Origin: Propionibacteriaceae bacterium
GTDB taxonomy: Bacteria; Actinomycetota; Actinomycetes; Propionibacteriales; Propionibacteriaceae
Length of the DNA stretch: 15,639 bases
Assembly: GCA_905372155.1 (NCBI GenBank)
Contig: CAJPNZ010000077.1
Span: 1 to 15,639 of the forward strand
Direction of reading: 5' to 3'
Positions 6,062-12,282 of this stretch are shown here, piece by piece. A program made the position numbers and the translations under genes. Under the pieces are notes generated by a model, which saw only the letters and a list, made by a program, of their open reading frames with translations, did not search any database and was not told the origin of the DNA. Each line of letters starts with the position of its first letter. Position 1 is the first letter of the stretch.

Positions 6062-6075
6062 TTGGAGCGCTCCAA
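6062..6075. promoter_or_regulatory. LacI-family operator O2, perfect 14-bp palindrome
   Basis: TTGGAGCGCTCCAA is fully palindromic with the CG centre into which LacI-family hinge helices insert. It begins about 2 bp after the predicted start of the forward transcript, a classic repression site, and covers the -35 region of the divergent repressor promoter. With O1 it could support looping or cooperative binding. Confidence 0.8.
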
Positions 6076-6095
6076 ATAGTGATCGAGGAGGATGC

Positions 6096-7268
6096 ATGAC
6101 CATAGGAATAGCCGTCATCGGAGCCGGTATGGCAGGCAAGGCCCATGCCGCCGCCTACCGGGTCGCACCAACACTCTACGCATCCACGCTCCCGGACCTG
6201 CGCTACGTCTCCATCGGAGACGTGAACGCCGAGGTCGGGCGGGCGGCCGCCCGCCGCTACGGCTACGAACGCAGCGACACGGACTGGCGCGCCATCGCCG
6301 ACGACCCCGACATCCAGGTGGTCAGCGTCGTCATCGCGAACAGCCTGCACCTCGAGGTGGTCAGGGGGCTCATCGAGGCCGGCAAGCACGTGCTGTGCGA
6401 GAAACCGCTCTCCGACACCCTGGCCTCGGCACGGAAGATGGTCGACCTGGCCCGGGAGGCCTCCTCCGTCGTTCGCATCGGCCTCACCTACCGCCGCCAG
6501 CCCGGCGTCGCGGCGATCAGGGACTGGATCCGGGACGGAACCCTCGGCAGGGTGCTGCACTTCTCGGGCCGCTACTGGTGCGACTACGGCTGCAACCCGA
6601 TGGCGCCGATGAGCTGGCGCTACAAGGGCCCGATGGGATCCGGCGCGCTCGCAGACCTCGGCAGCCACCTGACCTACCTGTCCGAGTTCCTCTGCGGAGA
6701 GATCACGACCGTCTCCGGTGGGGCCTTCGCCACCGCGATCAAGGAACGCCCCGTTCCCCTGGGAGCCGTGGTCGGACACGGACTGGCCGCCGTCTCCGAT
6801 CGGAAGGAGACCGTGGAGAACGACGACTACGCCACCTTCACCGCGTTCTTCGGGGAGACTCGGGGAAGCCTCGAGGCCTCCCGAGTCGCGGCCGGCTACC
6901 CGAACGGGCTCGACTTCGAGGTGTTCTGCGAGAACGGCGCCGCCAGCTTCCATCAGGACACGCCCTCACAGGTCCGCCTGTACCTCAACGGCGACCACCC
7001 CGGCAGAAACGGCTACCGCACCGTGAACCTCGGATCGGACCACCCCTACGTGGCCGGCGGCATGCCGATCGACGTCTCCGGCGTCGGTTTCGGCCAGAAC
7101 GAGGGCTTCACCTACCAGGCCCGGGCCTTCCTGGAGGAGGTCGCGGGAATCCCGGAGGAGGAATCCCTGCCCCGCAACGCGTCCTTCGACGAAGGCGTCC
7201 ACAACATGGAAATCCTCGCGGCCGTCGCCCGGTCGGCCGCGGACAACGGAAAGCAGGTGAACCTGTGA
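6096..7268 (+). CDS. Gfo/Idh/MocA-family NAD(P)-dependent oxidoreductase
   Basis: This 390-aa protein belongs to the family that oxidises or reduces a hydroxyl of sugars, inositols or glycosides with bound or free NAD(P). The N-terminal Rossmann domain opens with IAVIGAGMAGKAHAAAY (5-21). The sugar-site EKP is at 102-104 with catalytic K103. The second domain contains GALADLGSHL, giving the D187/H191 pair of the family's D-x-x-x-H motif. The ATG at 6096 is preferred over that at 6092 because the Shine-Dalgarno GAGGAGGA (6085-6092) would overlap the latter. It is the first gene of a LacI-controlled operon and its stop overlaps the next gene by 4 nt. The partner is a TIM-barrel isomerase-like protein, so the pair probably converts one sugar-like substrate. 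Which substrate cannot be told from the sequence. Confidence 0.92.
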   Translation: MTIGIAVIGAGMAGKAHAAAYRVAPTLYASTLPDLRYVSIGDVNAEVGRAAARRYGYERSDTDWRAIADDPDIQVVSVVIANSLHLEVVRGLIEAGKHVLCEKPLSDTLASARKMVDLAREASSVVRIGLTYRRQPGVAAIRDWIRDGTLGRVLHFSGRYWCDYGCNPMAPMSWRYKGPMGSGALADLGSHLTYLSEFLCGEITTVSGGAFATAIKERPVPLGAVVGHGLAAVSDRKETVENDDYATFTAFFGETRGSLEASRVAAGYPNGLDFEVFCENGAASFHQDTPSQVRLYLNGDHPGRNGYRTVNLGSDHPYVAGGMPIDVSGVGFGQNEGFTYQARAFLEEVAGIPEEESLPRNASFDEGVHNMEILAAVARSAADNGKQVNL

Positions 7269-8269
7269 AACTCGGTGTCTACAACGCAATTCTGCACGAC
7301 CGCCCACTGGAGGATGCGATCAAGGTGATCGCCGACCTCGGGTTGAACGGCATCGAGATCAACTCCGGTGGTTTCCTACCCCCGGTGCACATCCCCGAGA
7401 TCGACGAGATCATCGCCGACCCGGCCGCCGCGAAGGCCTATCTGGCGCGCTTCGACGGCACCGGAGTGGAGATCGCGGGCCTCAACTGCAACGGCAACCC
7501 CCTCCACCCCAACCCGATCATCGGGGACAAGCACGCCGAGGACGTTCGTCGTTCCATCCGGGCGGCGGCTGCGCTCGGGCAGAACCGGGTGGTGACCATG
7601 TCCGGGCTGCCCGGTGGCGAGCCCGGAACCCTGCACCCGAACTGGATCGTCAACGCCTGGAACTCGGCCGCGCTCGACGTGCTCGACTACCAGTGGGAAA
7701 TCGCCGCGAAGTTCTGGAGCGAGATCGACCAGCTCGCCGGGGACCACGGGGTCAAGGTGGCGCTCGAACTGCATCCCCAGAACATCGTGTTCAACGCCCG
7801 CGACATCCGCAAACTGGTGGAGCTGACCGGTGCGACGAACATCGGTGTCGAGATGGACGCCTCACACCTGTTCTGGCAGCAGGCCGACCCGGTGGCCGTG
7901 GTTCGTGAGCTCGGGTCGCTGATCTTCCACGCCGCGGCGAAGGACGTCCGGATCAATGCCGAGAACGCCAGGTTGAACGGTGTCCTGGACAACGGTTTCC
8001 GACGGTTGTCCCCGGACGAGCCTCGCGTCAACCTCGGCGGCGACGAGTGGGCCAACGAATGGCCGAAGGATTCGTCGTGGGACTTCGTCGCGCTGGGCAA
8101 GGGACACGACGTGGCCTACTGGACCGAGTTCATCCGGGCCCTCCACGACATGGATCCGGACATGTGCCTCAACATCGAGCACGAGGACACCGAACTCGGA
8201 CGCATCGAAGGACTCCAGACGGCGGCCGACGTGCTGAAGTCGGCCTGGGCGGCCTTCCAGGCCGGATGA
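7265..8269 (+). CDS. Sugar phosphate isomerase/epimerase-like TIM-barrel protein
   Basis: This 334-aa member of the xylose-isomerase-like/AP-endonuclease-2 TIM-barrel superfamily has metal-site residues in the family order: E168 in VALELHPQN, D198 and H201 in GVEMDASHLFW, H222 in IFHAAAKDV and E305 in LNIEHED. The N-terminal barrel strands read KLGVYNAIL and GLNGIEINSGGFLPP. The GTG at 7265 overlaps the preceding stop as GTGA, with a weak AGGTGA upstream, so translation is probably coupled to the oxidoreductase. Relatives include inosose dehydratases, ketose epimerases and enzymes acting on 3-oxo-glycosides formed by Gfo/Idh/MocA partners. The latter role is attractive given the pairing but unproven, and no transporter or glycosidase gene accompanies it here. 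A strong terminator follows 6 bp after the stop. Confidence 0.88.
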   Translation: MKLGVYNAILHDRPLEDAIKVIADLGLNGIEINSGGFLPPVHIPEIDEIIADPAAAKAYLARFDGTGVEIAGLNCNGNPLHPNPIIGDKHAEDVRRSIRAAAALGQNRVVTMSGLPGGEPGTLHPNWIVNAWNSAALDVLDYQWEIAAKFWSEIDQLAGDHGVKVALELHPQNIVFNARDIRKLVELTGATNIGVEMDASHLFWQQADPVAVVRELGSLIFHAAAKDVRINAENARLNGVLDNGFRRLSPDEPRVNLGGDEWANEWPKDSSWDFVALGKGHDVAYWTEFIRALHDMDPDMCLNIEHEDTELGRIEGLQTAADVLKSAWAAFQAG

Positions 8270-8275
8270 GCCGAG

Positions 8276-8315
8276 ACCGACCGGCCGGGTCCGGGAACCC
8301 GACCGGTCGGTTCTT
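8276..8315 (+). terminator. Intrinsic terminator ending the sugar operon
   Basis: Arms 8276-8290 and 8297-8311 form a 15-bp stem with a single C/A mismatch around the 6-nt loop CCGGGA, followed by TCTT. It begins 6 bp after the isomerase stop and ends before the phoH promoter, insulating phoH-era from the inducible operon. The T-run is short, as is common in high-GC actinobacteria. Confidence 0.8.
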
Positions 8316-8327
8316 GCCCGGAGCCTC

Positions 8328-8333
8328 TAAGCT
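8328..8333 (+). promoter_or_regulatory. -10 element upstream of phoH
   Basis: TAAGCT fits the actinobacterial TANNNT -10 pattern and predicts transcription from about 8340. There is no clear -35. The first in-frame GTG is at 8342, but the GTG at 8378 has a Shine-Dalgarno, so a leader of about 38 nt is more likely. Confidence 0.5.
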
Positions 8334-8344
8334 GGATCGCCGTG

Positions 8345-8363
8345 GGCCCGGGTCGTCCGGGCC
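8345..8363 (+). promoter_or_regulatory. Perfect hairpin in the phoH 5' leader
   Basis: GGCCCGG (8345-8351) and CCGGGCC (8357-8363) form a 7-bp all-GC stem with loop GTCGT, ending 3 nt before the Shine-Dalgarno AAAGGGGA (8367-8374). It would sit near the 5' end of the mRNA and could stabilise it or tune initiation. If translation instead begins at GTG 8342 it would be coding. Confidence 0.5.
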
Positions 8364-8377
8364 GCGAAAGGGGATCT

Positions 8378-9361
8378 GTGGGAGACGAAGTTCAGCGGGC
8401 GAGCCGGGTGATCGCGGTGCCGGCCTCCATCGACATGGTGACGCTGCTCGGCCCCCGGGACGCCTTCCTACGGGTGCTGGAGGAACAGCTCGAGGCGGAT
8501 CTTCACGTTCGCGGAAGCCAGGTGACGGTGACGGGGGCCCCGGAGGACGTGGCCTCCGCCGTCGAGATCCTGACCGAACTCATCACCATAATCCGCACGG
8601 GTCAGGGACTGACCGAGGAAACCGTGGAACGGGTCATCGGGTTGGCGGCCGACGACCTGAAACCTTCCGAGATCCTCACGTCCGACATCATCTCTGCACG
8701 CGGCAGGACCGTACGCCCGAAGACCCTCAACCAGAAACGCTACGTGGACGCCATCGACCGGCACACGGTGGTTTTCGGAATCGGCCCGGCCGGTACCGGC
8801 AAGACATACCTGGCAATGGCGAAAGCGGTGCAGGCCCTGCAATCCAAACAGGTGAGCCGCATCATCCTGACCCGCCCGGCGATCGAGGCGGGGGAAAGGC
8901 TCGGTTTCCTGCCGGGCACCCTGAACGACAAGATCGATCCCTACCTGCGGCCCCTCTACGACGCGTTGCACGACATGGTGGAGGCCGACTCGGTGCCGAA
9001 GCTCCTGACCTCCGGCACCATTGAAGTGGCACCCTTGGCCTACATGCGAGGTCGCACCCTGAACGACGCCTTCATCATTCTCGACGAGGCCCAGAACACA
9101 TCCTCGGAGCAGATGAAAATGTTCCTCACTCGGCTCGGGTTCGGTTCCAAGGTGGTGGTGACGGGCGACATCACCCAGATCGACCTTCCCGGCGGGGTGC
9201 GCAGCGGGTTGCGACAGGTCACCCAGATCCTGGACGGTATGGACGACATCGCCTTCTGTACCCTGACCGCCCGCGACGTGGTGCGTCACAGGCTGGTCGG
9301 CAGGATCGTAGCCGCCTACGATTCCTACGACAGCATCCAACAGGGCAGGGGCGGCAGATGA
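8378..9361 (+). CDS. phoH: PhoH-family ATPase
   Basis: The protein is 327 aa from GTG 8378, preceded by AAAGGGGA. The GTG at 8342 would add 12 residues (GPGRPGRERGS) that overlap the leader hairpin and look unlike family N-termini. Residues 40-75 form the KH-like N-terminal part (VRGSQVTVTGAPEDV). The P-loop GIGPAGTGKT is at 134-143, Walker B FIILDEAQN at 232-240 and the sensor region VVVTGDITQIDLP near 259-271. PhoH proteins are cytoplasmic ATPases thought to act on RNA. The conserved coupling with YbeY suggests a link to rRNA processing or RNA quality control. The stop overlaps ybeY by ATGA. It heads a phoH-ybeY-corC-era run. Confidence 0.95.
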   Translation: MGDEVQRASRVIAVPASIDMVTLLGPRDAFLRVLEEQLEADLHVRGSQVTVTGAPEDVASAVEILTELITIIRTGQGLTEETVERVIGLAADDLKPSEILTSDIISARGRTVRPKTLNQKRYVDAIDRHTVVFGIGPAGTGKTYLAMAKAVQALQSKQVSRIILTRPAIEAGERLGFLPGTLNDKIDPYLRPLYDALHDMVEADSVPKLLTSGTIEVAPLAYMRGRTLNDAFIILDEAQNTSSEQMKMFLTRLGFGSKVVVTGDITQIDLPGGVRSGLRQVTQILDGMDDIAFCTLTARDVVRHRLVGRIVAAYDSYDSIQQGRGGR

Positions 9362-9840
9362 TCGACATCAACAACGAATCCGGGGTTCAGGCCGACGAGC
9401 TGGGGCTGGTGGCCCTGGCCCGGTTCGCCCTCAGCCGCCTGCGGATCCATCCTCAGGCGGATCTGTCGATCCTCCTGGTGGACGAGGCCACCATGGCCGA
9501 GTATCACCAGCGTTTCATGGATCTGCCCGGCCCGACCGACGTGATGAGTTTCCCGATGGACGAGCTGCGGGAACCCACCGAGGACGAGGAACCACCCCTT
9601 GGGCTGCTCGGTGACATCGTGCTCTGTCCACAGGTGACCGCCCGGCAGGCGGCAGAGAACGGCCGGGAACCGGCGGCGGAGGCGGAATACCTCCTGATCC
9701 ACGGCTTGCTCCACCTGCTGGGGCACGATCACGCCGAACCGGAGGAGAAGGCCATCATGTTCGGCCTGAACGACAGGATCATTGCCGCCTGGGAGGTGGC
9801 CCGCAACAACCGCCGGAGCGACCGGCCAGGCAACAGCTGA
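9358..9840 (+). CDS. ybeY: Endoribonuclease / rRNA maturation factor YbeY
   Basis: YbeY is a zinc-dependent endoribonuclease involved in 16S rRNA 3'-end maturation and 70S ribosome quality control. The protein is 160 aa, normal for the family. The signature HGLLHLLGHDH gives the three zinc ligands H115, H119 and H125. Upstream, GPTDVMSFPMDE (58-69) is the conserved PTDVLSFP-like motif and LLGDIVLCP (83-91) the GDI strand. The ATG overlaps the phoH stop (ATGA), so the two are translationally coupled. The Arg/Asn-rich tail (NNRRSDRPGNS) is variable. The next gene starts 85 bp later behind its own possible -10. Confidence 0.95.
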   Translation: MIDINNESGVQADELGLVALARFALSRLRIHPQADLSILLVDEATMAEYHQRFMDLPGPTDVMSFPMDELREPTEDEEPPLGLLGDIVLCPQVTARQAAENGREPAAEAEYLLIHGLLHLLGHDHAEPEEKAIMFGLNDRIIAAWEVARNNRRSDRPGNS

Positions 9841-9874
9841 CGGTCGTCGGGCCCGTTTCGTCGCGGGGCGCCAC

Positions 9875-9880
9875 TAGACT
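9875..9880 (+). promoter_or_regulatory. Possible -10 element upstream of corC
   Basis: TAGACT matches the TANNNT pattern in the 85-bp ybeY-corC gap and predicts transcription from about 9887. No convincing -35 is present. It may give corC-era a promoter of its own in addition to read-through from phoH. Confidence 0.4.
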
Positions 9881-9925
9881 GGCTGCTCAAGCGTTTCCTT
9901 TCAAAGGTTGGTTGATCACCTCCAC

Positions 9926-11233
9926 ATGTTCCAGTCCCAGTGGATAGAACTGACGGGTGCACTCGTCTGCGCGGTCGTCGCATCCCTGCTCGTCGCCGTC
10001 GAAACCGCCCTCACGGGGTTCTCCCGGGGACGGGCCGAGAAACTGGTCGAATCAGGGACGCGCGGAGCGGAGCGGATCCGGTTGATAGCCCAGGACCCGG
10101 CCCCCTCCATCAACGCCGTGATGTTCACCCGGATGTCCTTCGAGGCGACGGCCATGGCGCTCGTGGCCTTGGTGGTCTTCCAGAACATCGAGGGCACGGC
10201 ACCTCGGCTGGTGACGCTCGTGACGATTCTGCTGGTGGTGTTCTTCATACTGTGGGGGGTGGCCCCGAGAACGATCGGGAGGCAACACCCGGAGCGGATC
10301 ATGAGATCTTTCGCCCCCCTGGTTTCGCTGCTGACCACGGTGCTGGGTCCGGTCGCGCAGCTGATGATCCTGCTCGGGAACGCGCTGACCCCCGGGCGCG
10401 GGTTCTCGGACGGCCCGTTCGCCTCGGAGGCCGAGCTCCGGGACCTCGTCGACATCGCCGAGGCCAACGCGGTGATCGAGGCGCGCGAATCGAAGATGAT
10501 CCACTCGGTGTTCGAGCTGGGCGACACCCTCGTCAAGGAGGTGATGGTCCCGCGCACCGACATGGTCTGGGTTCCCAGGAACCGCACCCTCAGGCAACTG
10601 CTGTCGCTGGCCCTGCGATCCGGTTTTTCCCGCATCCCCGTGGTGGGCGACGGCGGCATCGACGACGTGCTCGGCGTGGTCTACCTGAAGGACGTCACCA
10701 GGCGCGTCTACGACTACCCCGACGCGGAACGCAACGAAACCGTCGGCGACCTGATGCGCCCGGCCAGTTTCGTGCCGGACTCCAAACCCGCCTCGGAGCT
10801 GCTGCGCGACATGCAGCTGAGGCACTCGCACCTGGTGATCGTCATCGACGAGTTCGGCGGCACCGCGGGTCTGTGCACGATGGAGGACATCGTCGAAGAG
10901 ATCGTGGGGGAGATCGTCGACGAGTACGATCACGAGATCCCCGCCATCGCCGAACTCCCGGAGCCCGGGCACTACCGGGTCAGCTCCCGGCTGGCCGTTG
11001 ACGAGCTGGGCGAGTTGTTCGGCATCCCGCTGCAGGACGAGGAGGTTGACACCGTCGGCGGGCTGATGGCGAAACTCCTCAACGTGGTTCCCATCCCGGG
11101 TTCCAGCGTCACCTACGAAGGCATCGAGATGGTGGCCGACCGCGCCGTGGGACGCCGCCACCAGATTGGGACCGTCCTGGTTCGTCTCGCCCCCGAGGAA
11201 ACCCAGGAGGACAAGGAGGAAACCAGTGACTGA
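9926..11233 (+). CDS. CorC/HlyC-type CNNM and CBS-domain membrane protein
   Basis: The product is 435 aa. Residues 1-165 form a CNNM (DUF21) membrane domain with hydrophobic segments near 8-28, 70-88, 95-115 and 130-152. A CBS pair follows (about 205-330), containing VKEVMVPRTDMVWV, SRIPVVGD, GVVYLKD and VIVIDEFGGTAGLCTMEDIVEEIVGEI. A C-terminal CorC_HlyC domain ends near 425. Such proteins are linked to magnesium or cobalt homeostasis, the name hemolysin being historical. The ATG at 9926 is chosen because the hydrophobic segment follows it properly. A TTG at 9908 just after AAAGG would add six residues and cannot be excluded. The membrane domain starts AVETALTGFSRGRAEKL, the family's usual first helix and loop. 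The gene overlaps era by 8 nt. Confidence 0.9.
   Translation: MFQSQWIELTGALVCAVVASLLVAVETALTGFSRGRAEKLVESGTRGAERIRLIAQDPAPSINAVMFTRMSFEATAMALVALVVFQNIEGTAPRLVTLVTILLVVFFILWGVAPRTIGRQHPERIMRSFAPLVSLLTTVLGPVAQLMILLGNALTPGRGFSDGPFASEAELRDLVDIAEANAVIEARESKMIHSVFELGDTLVKEVMVPRTDMVWVPRNRTLRQLLSLALRSGFSRIPVVGDGGIDDVLGVVYLKDVTRRVYDYPDAERNETVGDLMRPASFVPDSKPASELLRDMQLRHSHLVIVIDEFGGTAGLCTMEDIVEEIVGEIVDEYDHEIPAIAELPEPGHYRVSSRLAVDELGELFGIPLQDEEVDTVGGLMAKLLNVVPIPGSSVTYEGIEMVADRAVGRRHQIGTVLVRLAPEETQEDKEETSD
11213..11220 (+). promoter_or_regulatory. Shine-Dalgarno deciding the era start
   Basis: AAGGAGGA lies 5 nt before GTG 11226. The frame is open further back to 11166, but only this GTG has a ribosome binding site and gives the normal Era N-terminus, so the 20 residues upstream are excluded. 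Confidence 0.85.
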
Positions 11234-12152
11234 CCGGCCGTTCCACTCCGGCTTTGCCTGCTTCGTCGGGCGGCCCAACGCGGGAAAATCCACTCTGACC
11301 AACGCCCTGGTGGGTCAGAAGATCGCGATCGCCTCCTCGAAACCCCAGACCACCAGGCACGCGGTGCGGGGCATAGTCACCTGTGACTCGGGACAGCTGG
11401 TGCTGATCGACACCCCCGGGCTGCACCGGCCCCGCACCCTGCTGGGGGAGCGCCTCAACGAGCTGGTGCGCGAAACCTGGTCCGAGGTGGACGTCGTCGG
11501 TGTCTGCCTGCCCTGCGACCAGCGGATCGGCCCCGGTGACCGCTACATCGTCTCGCAGATCGCCGAGCTGTCGAACCGCCCCCTGTTGGTGGCCCTGGCC
11601 ACCAAGACCGACCTCGTCAGCAAGGAACGGGTGCTCTCCCACCTGGTGGACATCTCGGCACTCGCGGACGAACTCGGCATCCAGTGGGCCGAGGTGGTTC
11701 CCTGCTCAGCGCTCAACAACGACCAGGTGGACACGGTCCGTGACGTGCTGCTGCGCCTGCTGCCGGAAGGGCCGATGTACTACCCCGACGGGGAGGTCAC
11801 CGACGAACCGGAGGAGACGCTGATCGCCGAACTGATCCGGGAGGCCGCTCTCGAAGGGGTGCGCGACGAACTCCCGCACTCCATAGCGGTGGTGATCGAT
11901 GAGATCCTGCCGCGTCCTGACCGTCCCGAGGACAAACCCCTCCTGGACGTGTTCGCCTCCATCGTCGTGGAACGCGACTCCCAGAAGGGGATCATCATCG
12001 GCCACAAGGGAAGCCGGCTGCGGGAGATCGGGACCGCTGCTCGCCTCCAGATCAACCGGTTGCTGGGCACCCCGGTTCACCTGAGCCTGCACGTCAAGGT
12101 GCTGCGCGAGTGGCAGCGCGATACGAAATATCTGAACAGGCTCGGTTTCTAG
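11226..12152 (+). CDS. era: GTPase Era
   Basis: Era binds the 3' end of 16S rRNA and helps mature the 30S subunit. The protein is 308 aa, the usual length. The GTPase domain has G1 GRPNAGKST (15-23), the Era switch region SSKPQTTRH (37-45), G3 DTPG (62-65) and G4 TKTD (126-129) in place of NKxD, a conservative change I recall from other actinobacterial Era proteins. The G5 SAL motif lies in VVPCSALNNDQ. The C-terminal KH domain includes ERDSQKGIIIGHKGSRLREIG near 248-268 and ends in KYLNRLGF. The GTG at 11226 overlaps the corC stop and has a strong Shine-Dalgarno. The tight phoH-ybeY-corC-era order matches a shared role of three of the genes in rRNA maturation. Its TAG stop lies next to the leuA leader promoter. 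Confidence 0.97.
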   Translation: MTDRPFHSGFACFVGRPNAGKSTLTNALVGQKIAIASSKPQTTRHAVRGIVTCDSGQLVLIDTPGLHRPRTLLGERLNELVRETWSEVDVVGVCLPCDQRIGPGDRYIVSQIAELSNRPLLVALATKTDLVSKERVLSHLVDISALADELGIQWAEVVPCSALNNDQVDTVRDVLLRLLPEGPMYYPDGEVTDEPEETLIAELIREAALEGVRDELPHSIAVVIDEILPRPDRPEDKPLLDVFASIVVERDSQKGIIIGHKGSRLREIGTAARLQINRLLGTPVHLSLHVKVLREWQRDTKYLNRLGF

Positions 12153-12158
12153 TAGGCT
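12153..12158 (+). promoter_or_regulatory. -10 element of the leuA leader transcript
   Basis: TAGGCT immediately follows the era stop and lies 7 nt before the ATG of the leucine leader peptide at 12166. Transcription is expected to begin at or next to that ATG, making the leader peptide leaderless. No good -35 is visible. Confidence 0.6.
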
Positions 12159-12165
12159 TCTGGGC

Positions 12166-12216
12166 ATGGCAGAGCGATTCCTTCTCCTTCGCTGCCGCGG
12201 CGAGGCCCAGTTCTGA
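12166..12216 (+). CDS. leuA leader peptide with three consecutive leucine codons
   Basis: This small frame encodes the 16-residue peptide MAERFLLLRCRGEAQF. Codons 6-8 are CTT-CTC-CTT, uncommon leucine codons in a genome that strongly prefers CTG, so the ribosome should be sensitive to charged tRNA-Leu. The ATG sits 7 nt after a TAGGCT -10 and has no Shine-Dalgarno. It lies 66 nt upstream of leuA, the first committed step of leucine biosynthesis, exactly where an attenuation leader belongs. Leader-peptide control of leuA has been proposed for actinobacteria. The stop is TGA at 12214-12216. Too short to be supported by homology, it rests on position, codon content and the adjacent RNA structure. 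Confidence 0.8.
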   Translation: MAERFLLLRCRGEAQF

Positions 12217-12276
12217 ACCGGCCAGCCTCCTCGCTGCGGAGCCCTAGCGTGCCTGGCTGTCATCCAGCAAGGAGAG
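12195..12276 (+). promoter_or_regulatory. Candidate leucine attenuator ahead of leuA
   Basis: CCGCGGCGAGG (12195-12205) pairs along all 11 positions, one of them G-U, with CCTCGCTGCGG (12229-12239). The 5' arm lies just downstream of the leucine codons (12181-12189), so a ribosome stalled there would block it. The freed 3' side could then pair elsewhere: CTCCT (12227-12231) is complementary to AGGAG (12270-12274), the Shine-Dalgarno of leuA, and CAGC (12223-12226) to GCTG (12256-12259). A further pair, CTGGGC (12160-12165) with GCCCAG (12205-12210), competes with the main helix. No hairpin plus T-run terminator is seen, so control by ribosome-site access or factor-dependent termination is more likely than classical attenuation. 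The direction of switching cannot be settled by eye. Confidence 0.6.
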
Positions 12277-12282
12277 AAACAA

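Noticed and set aside
6092..7264. Long frame from ATG 6092 continuing into the isomerase.
   Set aside because: The part before 7265 is an Arg/Pro-rich shadow of the oxidoreductase. The isomerase fold begins at GTG 7265, so this is not a fusion protein.
9914..9923. GATCACCTCC just before the corC start matches the 3' tail of 16S rRNA (anti-Shine-Dalgarno).
   Set aside because: The match is only 10 nt and flanks do not resemble 16S rRNA. It is read in the anti-SD sense, so it cannot act as a ribosome site for corC, and no start codon follows it on the minus strand.
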